Source: a virus | IMG/VR virus record: IMGVR_UViG_3300002835_013852 | Coordinates: 1-38,516 of that record | Direction: 5' to 3' (one strand) | Length of the DNA stretch: 38,516 bases | In this document: positions 6,233 to 13,137 of the stretch, piece by piece | How the letters are laid out: each line of letters begins with the position of its first letter | Position numbering within the stretch: the first letter of the stretch is position 1 | Position numbers and translations under genes: made by a program | The notes under the pieces: model-generated | Told to the model about the DNA's origin: nothing | Seen by the model: the letters and a program-made list of their open reading frames with translations, nothing else | The model's database searches: none

Positions 6233-7279
6233 TCAGGCTCCGAAAATTCTCCGGACCCGCTCACCCTGTGTGAGGTTGAGCTGAAGCATCTTTGCCTCCT
6301 GCTCTGGTGTGATGTCCTTCTTCATCTTCCTGGCAACGTTGTCTTCCATTCCGTCGACAAAGTTCCTGAGGATGGTGCCCAGCATTTCCTGAGCGTCGAC
6401 ATCACCTGCCCTCTCCATAGACCTCGCAAGTCCTACAATACCATAAGCAAGGTCGCTAATGTTTACATTGTCTGGATCAAGCCCTGGGTATTGTAGGAGA
6501 AGTGGATCGGGTTCATATGCGCCCTCGATCACGTAGTCAGCGATGTCCTTGAAGAAGTTACGAAAGTCAGTTGAGATCGACCTGTACGTGATTCCTGCCC
6601 TGAGTGTGGAGGGAACACGCTGTCCGTCCTTGAGACGAGCGAGCACACCTTCAGTCCCGATGGTGAGGACCAGGTAGTCTCCGAGGGCCTTGTAGAGGTT
6701 TCCTGTGACGTAGCCCTTGATGCCGCGCTCAGGTGTATACCTTCCCTTCATCCACTCAGAATACTTCGGGTGTGTTACAACAGTGTCGACCTGCGCAAGG
6801 CCACCTGATGGCACCTTGACGATTATCATGAGGGGATGACCACCAACCGTGAGGTCAACATCTACCTCTGGGGGTCGAACCTGTGTGAGGTACTCAACGA
6901 GGAGGTCGGTGTACTTCTTCACCGTTACTGCCTCCTCCTTTCGCATCATTGTGGGATCGTCGGATGTGTAATCGACTGGGAACGAGACGAGGAAGTCAAT
7001 GTCACCGTAGGTTGCACCAGGACGATCGACGATATCCTTCTCGGCATGTGTGGATGAGCCTGTTGGTCGAATTGGGTCCAGCGGCTGCATTCCCATCCCT
7101 GAGAGCCAGTCATTAAAGTCTCTGATGAAGTTCCTGTAGACTTCTGAGGCCTCCCTCACAAGGGCAGGTGTGAGGTCTCTCCTGTGCTGTGGAGGAAGCT
7201 TCAGCCCACCTTCATTAAGGAACCTTCTCACAATTGACCTGATCAGTTGCTGGTTCCTCTGTGATTCTCTCAGTGCCAT
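6233..7279 (-). CDS. Nucleotidyltransferase (Pol beta superfamily) with a leader peptide
   Basis: 348 residues. TGSSTHAEKDI (73-83), YGDIDFLVSF (91-100; D93-x-D95) and QVDTVV (D165) form the hG[GS]...DhD...hDh pattern of Pol beta-type nucleotidyltransferases, so a two-metal active site is expected. The target could be a nucleic acid, protein or small molecule and is unknown. The first 23 residues form a basic amphipathic helix (QLIRSIVRRFLNE) followed by GG, like the leaders of three other proteins here, and end in an L-x-E site resembling the T4 gp21 cleavage consensus. Start ATG at 7279 with GAGAAG. A candidate promoter lies just upstream at 7328-7356. Confidence 0.72.
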   Translation of the reverse strand: MALRESQRNQQLIRSIVRRFLNEGGLKLPPQHRRDLTPALVREASEVYRNFIRDFNDWLSGMGMQPLDPIRPTGSSTHAEKDIVDRPGATYGDIDFLVSFPVDYTSDDPTMMRKEEAVTVKKYTDLLVEYLTQVRPPEVDVDLTVGGHPLMIIVKVPSGGLAQVDTVVTHPKYSEWMKGRYTPERGIKGYVTGNLYKALGDYLVLTIGTEGVLARLKDGQRVPSTLRAGITYRSISTDFRNFFKDIADYVIEGAYEPDPLLLQYPGLDPDNVNISDLAYGIVGLARSMERAGDVDAQEMLGTILRNFVDGMEDNVARKMKKDITPEQEAKMLQLNLTQGERVRRIFGA

Positions 7280-7327
7280 CTTCTCAGTTCACTCTGTAGA
7301 GGTAATTAGGTCACTGAAACTTTTAAA

Positions 7328-7356
7328 TTTTTAAGGGAAGATGACGGTCATGTAAA
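7328..7356 (-). promoter_or_regulatory. Candidate sigma70-like promoter with a dyad in the spacer
   Basis: On the minus strand, TTTACA (7351-7356) and TAAAAA (7328-7333) are separated by exactly 17 bases, 5/6 and 4/6 matches to the -35 and -10 consensus. They sit in the 82-base gap between the fibre-module gene and the nucleotidyltransferase. ATGACGGTCAT (7341-7351), a perfect 5-bp dyad around one base, fills most of the spacer and looks like a possible operator. All of this is sequence-level inference. Confidence 0.35.
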
Positions 7357-7361
7357 CAGTG

Positions 7362-7580
7362 TCATGCATGCCTGAGGTCAAACCCACCCCACAGCCATTC
7401 TCTTCCTGAGCAGACAACGTGAAGTTTCTCATCTTCGGACTCTTGTATTATGAGTGCGAGGTCACTTCTTCCTTCTGTTTCAAGCAGCTCTTTGACCTTG
7501 AGACTGACAGGGGATCTAATTGATTCTATCGATCCATACTCAGATTCTGCTGCCTTGATGCAGGAAACAATAGAATTCAT
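7362..7580 (-). CDS. Hypothetical small protein downstream of the tail fibre (72 aa)
   Basis: Starting at ATG 7580 the product is 72 residues, MNSIVSCIKAAESEYG at the N-terminus and EWLWGGFDLRHA at the C-terminus. The frame is open further upstream (to 7652), but those starts lie inside the preceding structural gene and lack an SD, while ATG 7580 has AGGA overlapping that gene's stop. No family recognised. It is the last gene of the fibre group and could be a small fibre accessory protein, by position only. Confidence 0.55.
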   Translation of the reverse strand: MNSIVSCIKAAESEYGSIESIRSPVSLKVKELLETEGRSDLALIIQESEDEKLHVVCSGREWLWGGFDLRHA

Positions 7581-7588
7581 CTTACGTC

Positions 7589-8539
7589 CTAATATGTCTT
7601 CGACAGCCATACGGTGTCGCCAACAGATGCAACAGAGTGAGAAAATCCCCAATAGACGACTTCACCACCTGATGATATTGTCGAAAGGAAAGTCGAAGTT
7701 GGCCCATCATAGATGCCAGCCAAATTTCCCACAGTGTAAAATGGCGTATCATTCCTTGCCATCGCGATTGGAACAGGTGCATACTTGCTTGCGTCCCACT
7801 TACCGAAACCAGAAGTGTTTGTTGGTGTCTTAGAAGGTGTGCAGAAGGTGTCGATCTTCTCCCAAGTTGAAGATCCTGATACATACGCCCCTGCATGAAA
7901 GTCACCATTGTTCTCATTATGATTCAAAAAGTATTGATTCATTCTGAAGTTGGCATTCATGGCAAACTGCCACGACTGATTGATAATTCCATATCGATAG
8001 CCGTCAGACTCAAAGTATTGACCAGTCCCATTCAGCACAGCACCTGCAATCATTGATCTTTGATTTGCATTTGATGAACCTTCAATCATTGCTGCAAAAC
8101 CTTTGTCAGATGCCCAGGCATGGATTTTTGTTGAGTTTGTTGCAGATGTTGTGCTCCAGGCAGTGAGACCTGCAAAGCCCGCTGATTGAAATGGAGACGA
8201 AGCATACCAGTTTGTGTATGCACCATCAGCGTTTGTAGCAAGGCCAACAAGCACTCTTGTCGCAGAATAAGTGTCTGGCGCCAACATTGTAGGACTTGGG
8301 CTCGGAGTTCCTGAGTCCTGTGATGCAACTACAAGCCTGAAGTTTCTGGGCCCAAATGTGTTCGAATAGATTGCCTGTGATCCTGTAGTGGAATCTTTCG
8401 TCCAGGACAGAACTGTGTTCGGAACAGCGTTCCCGTAGTAATCGGTTCCTGCTGACAGAAGATTGTACAGGGCCGTTATGAAACCGTTGTTATCCGGAGG
8501 AGTGACATTCGCAGATCCCATGTAGTAACGGGTTGGCAT
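7589..8539 (-). CDS. Putative tail fibre tip or virion surface protein (316 aa)
   Basis: The product is rich in Ser, Thr, Asn, Gly and aromatic residues, with few charges, as in tail-fibre tip and other virion surface proteins. Examples are GSSTWEKIDTF and the C-terminus SVGDTVWLSKTY. I recognise no specific family. ATG 8539 overlaps the stop of the repeat-containing fibre gene (TAATG), so the two are co-translated and probably assemble together. An earlier in-frame start at 8635 would add 32 Cys/Arg-rich residues inside the fibre gene and is not believed. A role in receptor binding is inferred from position and composition. Confidence 0.68.
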   Translation of the reverse strand: MPTRYYMGSANVTPPDNNGFITALYNLLSAGTDYYGNAVPNTVLSWTKDSTTGSQAIYSNTFGPRNFRLVVASQDSGTPSPSPTMLAPDTYSATRVLVGLATNADGAYTNWYASSPFQSAGFAGLTAWSTTSATNSTKIHAWASDKGFAAMIEGSSNANQRSMIAGAVLNGTGQYFESDGYRYGIINQSWQFAMNANFRMNQYFLNHNENNGDFHAGAYVSGSSTWEKIDTFCTPSKTPTNTSGFGKWDASKYAPVPIAMARNDTPFYTVGNLAGIYDGPTSTFLSTISSGGEVVYWGFSHSVASVGDTVWLSKTY

Positions 8540-9831
8540 TAGACTATCTCGATGGTTGAAGATACGACTGACTGTTCGGAGTGAGCAACGTCGACAGTCA
8601 TTGGGGTCACAGCAATAGCAGCGCCGAATACCCACGCAAGGGAATTATTTTGCCATCCGAGAACTCTACCGTCACGATAGCCAGATGTCGGTGGCTCAAC
8701 ACCAGCAAATGAACCTGCGTTATTGTACTGAACAGAGTTCGTGGAGCCTGCGGGAGAACCGCCGCCGGTCGATGAGATCGTCACAGCTCCGTTCGAACCA
8801 GTTACTACATTTACATTCGTGCCAGCAATAATGTACGAAGTACCGTCCGAGAGCTTTGTAAGTGAACCTGACATCTTAGTGACGGTGATGCTTCCGCCTG
8901 TGATGGACACATTGTTTGAGTTCTGTGTTGATAGAGTTCCGAGGCCAAGGTTGGTTCGAGCAGTCGAAGCATCAGAAGCCCCTGTACCACCGTCTGCAAC
9001 TGCAAGATCTGTGATTCCTGTTACAGATCCACCTGTGATAGAAACATTTGAGGCTGCCTGTGTGGCAATTGTTCCTAATCCCAGGTTAGACCTCGCTGTT
9101 GTAGCGTCTGAAGCGCCTGTTCCTCCATCTGCGATAGCGAGGTCTGTGATTCCTGTGATTGAACCACCTGTGATTGTGACGCTGTTTGATGCCTGTGTAG
9201 AGATTGTGCCCAGTCCAAGATTAGACCTTGCGGTTGCAGCATCTGAGGCGCCTGTCCCACCATCAGCAACAGCAAGATCTGTTATGCCTGCAATGGAGCC
9301 GCCTGTTATAGAAACGCTGTTCGACGCCTGTGTGGCAATTGTTCCGAGACCCAGGTTGGTCCTTGCGGTTGCAGCATCTGTGGCGCCTGTACCGCCATTA
9401 GAAACAGCAACAGGTGAAGACAGAGAAATTGTGACTGAGCTTCCTGCTCCTCCGTCACTTATTGTAATCCCTGTCCCCTGAGTCAGGACCCTTTCCTGTG
9501 TTAATGTTGCGTCAGTCGCAAGGGTTACGTACCTTGCAGTAGTGGGTGCACCGCCACCGCCTCCACCTCCACCCACAGAATATGCATTCCCCTCGGCATC
9601 GTAGATTGTGCCTGAAACCGTCAGGTTACCCTTTATGATGCTGCTTCCTGAAGCAACCAAGCTTCCGGATACAAAAGCATTCCCAGTGATGTTGATGCTG
9701 GATGTCTTAAAACCAGATATGCCCACATACAGGTCATGTGGGCCAACAACTCGAAGTATTTCCCTGCTTCTGTCGTCTGAGACTGGTATGAAAGACTCAG
9801 TCAGGGCAGTTCTAGCGTCTATGCTGCCCAT
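8539..9831 (-). CDS. Tail fibre protein with 45-residue tandem repeats
   Basis: 430 residues. Residues 1-85 hold short beta elements (FVSGSLVASGSS), followed by an eight-glycine run (about 87-94). Residues 146-316 are four tandem copies (the last partial) of a 45-residue unit containing GGTGASDAATARSNLGLGT and ITGGSITGITDLAVAD. The GGTGAT-x-ARxNLGLG motif is a well-known phage tail-fibre repeat found in trimeric shafts. The C-terminal part (STNSVQYNNAGSFAG) is also typical of fibre shafts. It is coupled to a downstream surface protein. Start ATG 9831; the SD is weak. The fibre pair sits amid small metabolic genes, away from the tail module. Confidence 0.85.
   Translation of the reverse strand: MGSIDARTALTESFIPVSDDRSREILRVVGPHDLYVGISGFKTSSINITGNAFVSGSLVASGSSIIKGNLTVSGTIYDAEGNAYSVGGGGGGGGAPTTARYVTLATDATLTQERVLTQGTGITISDGGAGSSVTISLSSPVAVSNGGTGATDAATARTNLGLGTIATQASNSVSITGGSIAGITDLAVADGGTGASDAATARSNLGLGTISTQASNSVTITGGSITGITDLAIADGGTGASDATTARSNLGLGTIATQAASNVSITGGSVTGITDLAVADGGTGASDASTARTNLGLGTLSTQNSNNVSITGGSITVTKMSGSLTKLSDGTSYIIAGTNVNVVTGSNGAVTISSTGGGSPAGSTNSVQYNNAGSFAGVEPPTSGYRDGRVLGWQNNSLAWVFGAAIAVTPMTVDVAHSEQSVVSSTIEIV
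8884..9396 (-). repeat. Tandem 135-bp coding repeats in the tail fibre gene
   Basis: Four units encode residues 146-190, 191-235, 236-280 and 281-316 (partial) of the fibre. The protein units differ at few positions, while the DNA has diverged more at third codon positions, so the copies are old and kept for structure. Unequal recombination between units could change shaft length. Confidence 0.85.
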
Positions 9832-9837
9832 GATCTG

Positions 9838-10044
9838 TCAGTACCCGTACTCATCCATTTCATCGACGATCTTTTGTGCCTTCTCTTTGGACATCTTCAC
9901 AGGAACTTCCTTGTCCCCGACCTTTGCAGTCTTCTTACCAGCAATTGCTGCCTTTGCTACTGCATAGGTGAAGCTGTCCTCCTCGAGAGCCTCGGCGATC
10001 AGGCTGCGAATCATTCTCCTGAATCTTGTCTCGGACATGCTCAT
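9838..10044 (-). CDS. Small basic protein with a leader-like N-terminus (68 aa)
   Basis: It begins SMSETRFRRMIRSLIAEALEED, a basic amphipathic helix ending in an L-x-E step. The remainder contains AVAKAAIAGKKTAKVG and KMSKEKAQKIVDEMDEYGY, a lysine-rich region that could bind nucleic acid or a virion partner. Family not recognised. ATG 10044 is chosen because AAGGA lies 7 bases upstream; ATG 10038 with GGAG is an equal alternative, and a GTG at 10050 is less likely. It lies six bases upstream of the tail fibre gene. See the finding on shared leaders. Confidence 0.6.
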   Translation of the reverse strand: MSMSETRFRRMIRSLIAEALEEDSFTYAVAKAAIAGKKTAKVGDKEVPVKMSKEKAQKIVDEMDEYGY

Positions 10045-10078
10045 CTCCACATCCTTACATATTCAGGAGAATGATTCG

Positions 10079-10474
10079 TCAATCGTCCGGCCAAGAATCA
10101 TCGAGCTCCACAGGCGTAGGTACCTGAGCTGAAGCATACCTCTCAGACCTCTCATTGAGAAAATTGACTATCGATGCAATCGTCCTTTCCCTTTCCTCAA
10201 GAAGCTTAGGACGAGAGTGGACCCTGTCAAGCTCTCCCAATGCCCAGTCCTCGATCCTCTTGAATGCCTCCTCATAGAGAGCAACAAGATCTTCCTTCTT
10301 TATCTTCGAAGCCTCGGACCTCACCTCACCAATAAAGCCTGTGACGGTTCGAATGAGCCTGTCGGACGCAGGTAGGTCACGATTGGACTCTACAATCTCA
10401 GACTGCGCAAGCTCCCTGGTCTGTGACAATATTGCAATGAGTTCCCTTACTTCTTCAAGTCTCTCAGTACCCAT
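10079..10474 (-). CDS. Hypothetical helical protein (131 aa)
   Basis: No family recognised. It is highly charged and helical with heptad-like stretches (EVRELIAILSQTRELAQSE near the N-terminus, RTIASIVNFLNERSERYAS later) and ends in a short acidic tail (DDSWPDD). ATG 10474 lies within the last codons of the dUTPase-like gene and has AGGA 7 bases upstream. A longer TTG start at 10489 would add only five residues and is unlikely. The coupling suggests a shared transcript with the nucleotide pool genes. Confidence 0.62.
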   Translation of the reverse strand: MGTERLEEVRELIAILSQTRELAQSEIVESNRDLPASDRLIRTVTGFIGEVRSEASKIKKEDLVALYEEAFKRIEDWALGELDRVHSRPKLLEERERTIASIVNFLNERSERYASAQVPTPVELDDSWPDD

Positions 10475-10859
10475 TCTCAATCCTCTCAAGAATCTTCTTG
10501 TGCTTTGAAACGTATGCCTTCAGGAGGTCCTCTTCCGTGAATCCGGTCAGGATCAGGACTGAGAGGAAATAATTGAAGCCATCAACGACCTCTTCAAGGA
10601 AGTGATCCTCATTGAACTGAGGTAGGTCGGTCTGCCGATGTGGCTTTGCATTCTTCAGTTCCTGAAGCGCCTCGAACATCTCCTCGACTCCGCGAAGGAC
10701 AATGTCCCTTGCCATTAGCTGGGATGACTTCTTGGTGAGGTCCATGGGCCATCCCTCACTGTAACATCCTGTCTTTTCAGTGAGCCTCTTCATGTACTCC
10801 TCACGGAGTTCAAAGAGAAGCTTCAGGCCATCAGTTGGTTGTTGTGTCGTTGAGCTCAT
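10464..10859 (-). CDS. Dimeric dUTPase/MazG-like pyrophosphatase
   Basis: 131 residues, all helical. RGVEEMFEALQEL (57-68; E59, E60, E63) and LEEVVDGFNYFLSVLI (88-103; E90-x-x-D93) are the two metal-binding helices of the dimeric dUTPase family (dUTPase_2). It would cut dUTP, and perhaps dCTP, to the monophosphate, supplying dUMP to ThyX and keeping uracil out of DNA. ATG 10859 is preceded by AGAAGG; a longer frame to 10940 runs within the upstream gene and adds a non-conserved Cys/Arg-rich stretch. This is the second protein of this superfamily in the window, the other being the fusion at 3940-4881. Confidence 0.78.
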   Translation of the reverse strand: MSSTTQQPTDGLKLLFELREEYMKRLTEKTGCYSEGWPMDLTKKSSQLMARDIVLRGVEEMFEALQELKNAKPHRQTDLPQFNEDHFLEEVVDGFNYFLSVLILTGFTEEDLLKAYVSKHKKILERIENGY

Positions 10860-11058
10860 TTGCCTTCTGCAGCAGGAGTTGGATGCCTTCTTCGAAACCC
10901 TTGATAAACTCAGGATCAGGATCAAGTGTTCCACTGTCATTAGTGTGAAGTACTAAAGTGCGGAGGTTATCCACAACGTCTGTGCCTGTGAGGATTGCCA
11001 TCTGGACGAGACGTGAGATCTGAATGATCGTTGCGTCTGAAAGCTTGTATGTTGTCAT
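10831..11058 (-). CDS. Small conserved phage protein (75 aa)
   Basis: The sequence TYKLSDATIIQISRLVQMAI with the following TGTDVVDNLRTL resembles a small protein I have seen repeatedly in T4-like and environmental phages, function unknown. It is helical with an acidic middle (DPDPEF). ATG 11058 has GGAG 6 bases upstream; GTG 11064 is the longer option. Its 3' end overlaps the dUTPase-like start by 29 bases. Confidence 0.66.
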   Translation of the reverse strand: MTTYKLSDATIIQISRLVQMAILTGTDVVDNLRTLVLHTNDSGTLDPDPEFIKGFEEGIQLLLQKANELNDTTTN

Positions 11059-11098
11059 TGTCACTCCAGTTTCATTGTAGGGATGAAGTCAGATAAGT

Positions 11099-11887
11099 TT
11101 ATAGCTGGACTCGAGGACACCACCATGTCGTTCGTCCATCCTTAGTCTCCTGACAGATGACTTGTTCACCGTTCGGATCGGTCTTTCGACCGTAAACGAG
11201 CATTGAGTGGTTTCCCTCTTCACCGTCGAAACCCTTGTATGTGAGTATCGTGGATCCGCCATTCTCGTAAGCAGTCTTGATAACCGACCTCACAGACTCA
11301 TGAAGGAATCGAAGCTGGTCATCTGTGCACTGTGATACGGTTCGATGAGGACTAAGCTTGGCAAGCCAGAGTGCGTCCGCCTTCAGATAATTTCCAACCC
11401 CTGAAACGACGCCCTGGTTCATTAGAGCCTCAGCCAAGGTAAACTTAGGGTGCTTTCGAAGGCTCTCAATGAATGCTTCCGGCTTCACATCCTCATTCAA
11501 CATGTCCGGACCAAGTGACTTCAGTTTGTTCTCAAGTCCCTTTCTGTCTGTGAATTTGATGGTGCCGAAGTTGCGTGGATCGTTGAAGAAGAGGTTGCCC
11601 TCAGAAGTTTCGAACTTTACTCTGGCATTCCTCTCGCGGTTTGACCAGGAGCCAGACATACCAAGCGTGTTGAAGATAACTGTGTCGGTATCCGTGAGCC
11701 AGTAGATGAACTTGCCCTTGCACTTCACATCGATGATGTTGATCGGAAACTGCACATCTGAGATTCCTTCGATCGGCTTCTTGAGGTATCGACCGGACAG
11801 GGGTGTGACTGATAGAAGCTGCACTCCTTGTCCGATGAAGTTTCCAATTGAACGTACGAAACCTGCTACCTCGGGTCCCTCAGGCAT
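11099..11887 (-). CDS. Formamidopyrimidine-DNA glycosylase/endonuclease VIII family, zincless
   Basis: 262 residues beginning MPEGPEV, the Fpg/Nei N-terminus in which Pro2 is the Schiff-base nucleophile and Glu3 the acid. KCKGKFIYW supplies the conserved beta-strand Lys region. MNQGVVSGVGNYLKADALW is the helix-two-turn-helix DNA-binding motif (QxxxxGxGNxYxxE type). At the C-terminus YGR and GRTTWWCP keep the loop Arg of the zinc-finger region, but three of the four zinc cysteines are gone (PNGEQ in place of CxxC), so it is a zincless finger. It excises damaged or modified bases and nicks abasic sites. ATG 11887 overlaps the stop of the MBD4-like gene by 8 bases; a TTG at 11893 is ignored. Confidence 0.9.
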   Translation of the reverse strand: MPEGPEVAGFVRSIGNFIGQGVQLLSVTPLSGRYLKKPIEGISDVQFPINIIDVKCKGKFIYWLTDTDTVIFNTLGMSGSWSNRERNARVKFETSEGNLFFNDPRNFGTIKFTDRKGLENKLKSLGPDMLNEDVKPEAFIESLRKHPKFTLAEALMNQGVVSGVGNYLKADALWLAKLSPHRTVSQCTDDQLRFLHESVRSVIKTAYENGGSTILTYKGFDGEEGNHSMLVYGRKTDPNGEQVICQETKDGRTTWWCPRVQL

Positions 11888-12311
11888 TTGCAAACTCCTC
11901 GCTGTGATTATTCTTCAGGAAGTTGTGATAATCTGTGAGTGCGTGGTCCTTTGGTTCGACGCTTCGCCAATCACCAAGGACAAAGATTCGATAGGCATCG
12001 GATGCATACTTTCCAACACCATGAAGCTGATTGACATCAGACCACTTTCCCTCGTGGTACTGAGCAGACATTCTCTTGAGAGTCTGGGTGCGCTTCTTTT
12101 GCATGCCCAGAGTCTTGATCATTTCCTCAAGTTCTGAGTCATCAGCTTCGGACATGGACTTTGCATTTGGCCAGCGCTGGAACATCTTTTCAACGACTGG
12201 TTCCATTTGCTTCCTCGTCGTGAGGTTGAGACAGAGGCAGCAAACAAGAATCTTCCAGGGATCAGGCCAATAACGTTCCTGGATAAGACCGAACTTTGGG
12301 GGATGCCACAC
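11880..12311 (-). CDS. MBD4-like HhH-GPD thymine/uracil DNA glycosylase
   Basis: 143 residues, matching the catalytic domain of vertebrate MBD4 along its length: WHPPKFGLIQE at the start, DPWKILVCCLCLNLTT, helix-hairpin-helix LHGVGKYASDAYRIF (96-110) and EPKDHALTDYH (119-129) with catalytic Asp122. It lacks the [4Fe-4S] cluster loop of Nth/MutY. MBD4 removes T or U opposite G and some 5-substituted uracils. The GTG at 12311 is chosen because GGAGG lies exactly 5 bases upstream and the conserved region starts there; ATG 12323 has no SD. Overlapping the Fpg-type gene, it forms a two-glycosylase repair unit. Confidence 0.82.
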   Translation of the reverse strand: MWHPPKFGLIQERYWPDPWKILVCCLCLNLTTRKQMEPVVEKMFQRWPNAKSMSEADDSELEEMIKTLGMQKKRTQTLKRMSAQYHEGKWSDVNQLHGVGKYASDAYRIFVLGDWRSVEPKDHALTDYHNFLKNNHSEEFANA

Positions 12312-12357
12312 GTTTGCCTCCATATTGGAATGGTAATAGCAAACGATGAGTTTACAA

Positions 12358-13137
12358 TCAGTAGGGAGTTCCGTGTCTTACATGTCCCATGATATCTTCT
12401 ATGACTGTCTCGGTCTCATCGTGGTCATTAACGCTGAAAGCGCGGCCGTACTTTTTGAGGGCTTCATAGATCTCATAGTCGTTTCCATTTGCCTGACATC
12501 TGTCACCCACAAACCAGACAGTCTCATCTGGAAAGTGATTGAGAGCGTATGTCTTGTCCCAACCTACCGGGTAGATATCGAACGAGGTCGATCCGCCAAG
12601 CTTTGCAATAAGTGGGGTTCGAATTGTCATGAGCCGAAGCTTCAACAGGGAGAGGATGCCAAGCCTAAAGTCGTTTCTTGCGTCGAAACTCTCAAACCAG
12701 GTCCTGCTTGAGCGATCTGCTTCCCTACCAATCGGACACCAATTGACCATTGAGCTCCGCGAGGAGACAAAGTTTCCAGTCAGGGGAAGGTCGCGAACAT
12801 TATCCATGACCTCACGCTGCATGGTATTGAGAATGAGGTGAAGTTCACGCCACTCCTGTCCCAGGTGATTCATCATAGACTTTGGGACTGCCTGAGCCTG
12901 CCAGTGACCATTGACAAACTTCCAATGCTCAGTGCCATTGCACGGCAGCGCTTCCACGCCATGCTCAAATGCCTCAAGCGGAACCTGCTCCTTGACATAG
13001 TCAAGTGCAGAACCTGTTACAATTCCAACCCTTGCAAACGCAGAGAGTTCAGTAAGCTTTCGTAGGTTCTTTTGAGTGATTCCTTGGCGCGGTGGTGTTA
13101 GTGTGCCATCAAGATCAAAGAGTACAACGTCTCGCAT
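12358..13137 (-). CDS. Eukaryotic-type phosphomannomutase (HAD fold, PMM2-like)
   Basis: 259 residues. FDLDGTLTPPRQ (7-18) with nucleophile D8 and D10 matches the PMM2 start, where TPxRQ is diagnostic. SSRSSMVNWCPIGREA matches the cap-domain substrate loop (MLNVSPIGR), GGSTSFDIYPVGWDKTYAL the core motif and VGDRCQANGNDYEIYEAL the C-terminal metal loop. It should interconvert mannose-6-P and mannose-1-P. Bacteria normally use the unrelated alpha-D-phosphohexomutase type. The ATG overlaps the thyX stop (TAATG). No GDP-mannose synthase or glycosyltransferase is visible, so its product must feed host or off-window enzymes. Confidence 0.87.
   Translation of the reverse strand: MRDVVLFDLDGTLTPPRQGITQKNLRKLTELSAFARVGIVTGSALDYVKEQVPLEAFEHGVEALPCNGTEHWKFVNGHWQAQAVPKSMMNHLGQEWRELHLILNTMQREVMDNVRDLPLTGNFVSSRSSMVNWCPIGREADRSSRTWFESFDARNDFRLGILSLLKLRLMTIRTPLIAKLGGSTSFDIYPVGWDKTYALNHFPDETVWFVGDRCQANGNDYEIYEALKKYGRAFSVNDHDETETVIEDIMGHVRHGTPY

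Noticed and set aside
8540-8635. Longer start for the fibre tip gene at 8635
   Set aside because: The extra 32 residues are Cys/Arg-rich and lie in another frame of the fibre gene; ATG 8539 is coupled to the upstream stop.
8884-9396. CRISPR array
   Set aside because: The repeats are 135 bases, in frame, without unique spacers, and code for known tail-fibre units.
8741-9481. Plus-strand frame with repeated Val/Pro/Ala wording
   Set aside because: It mirrors the tail fibre repeats on the other strand; the repetition is inherited from the real gene.
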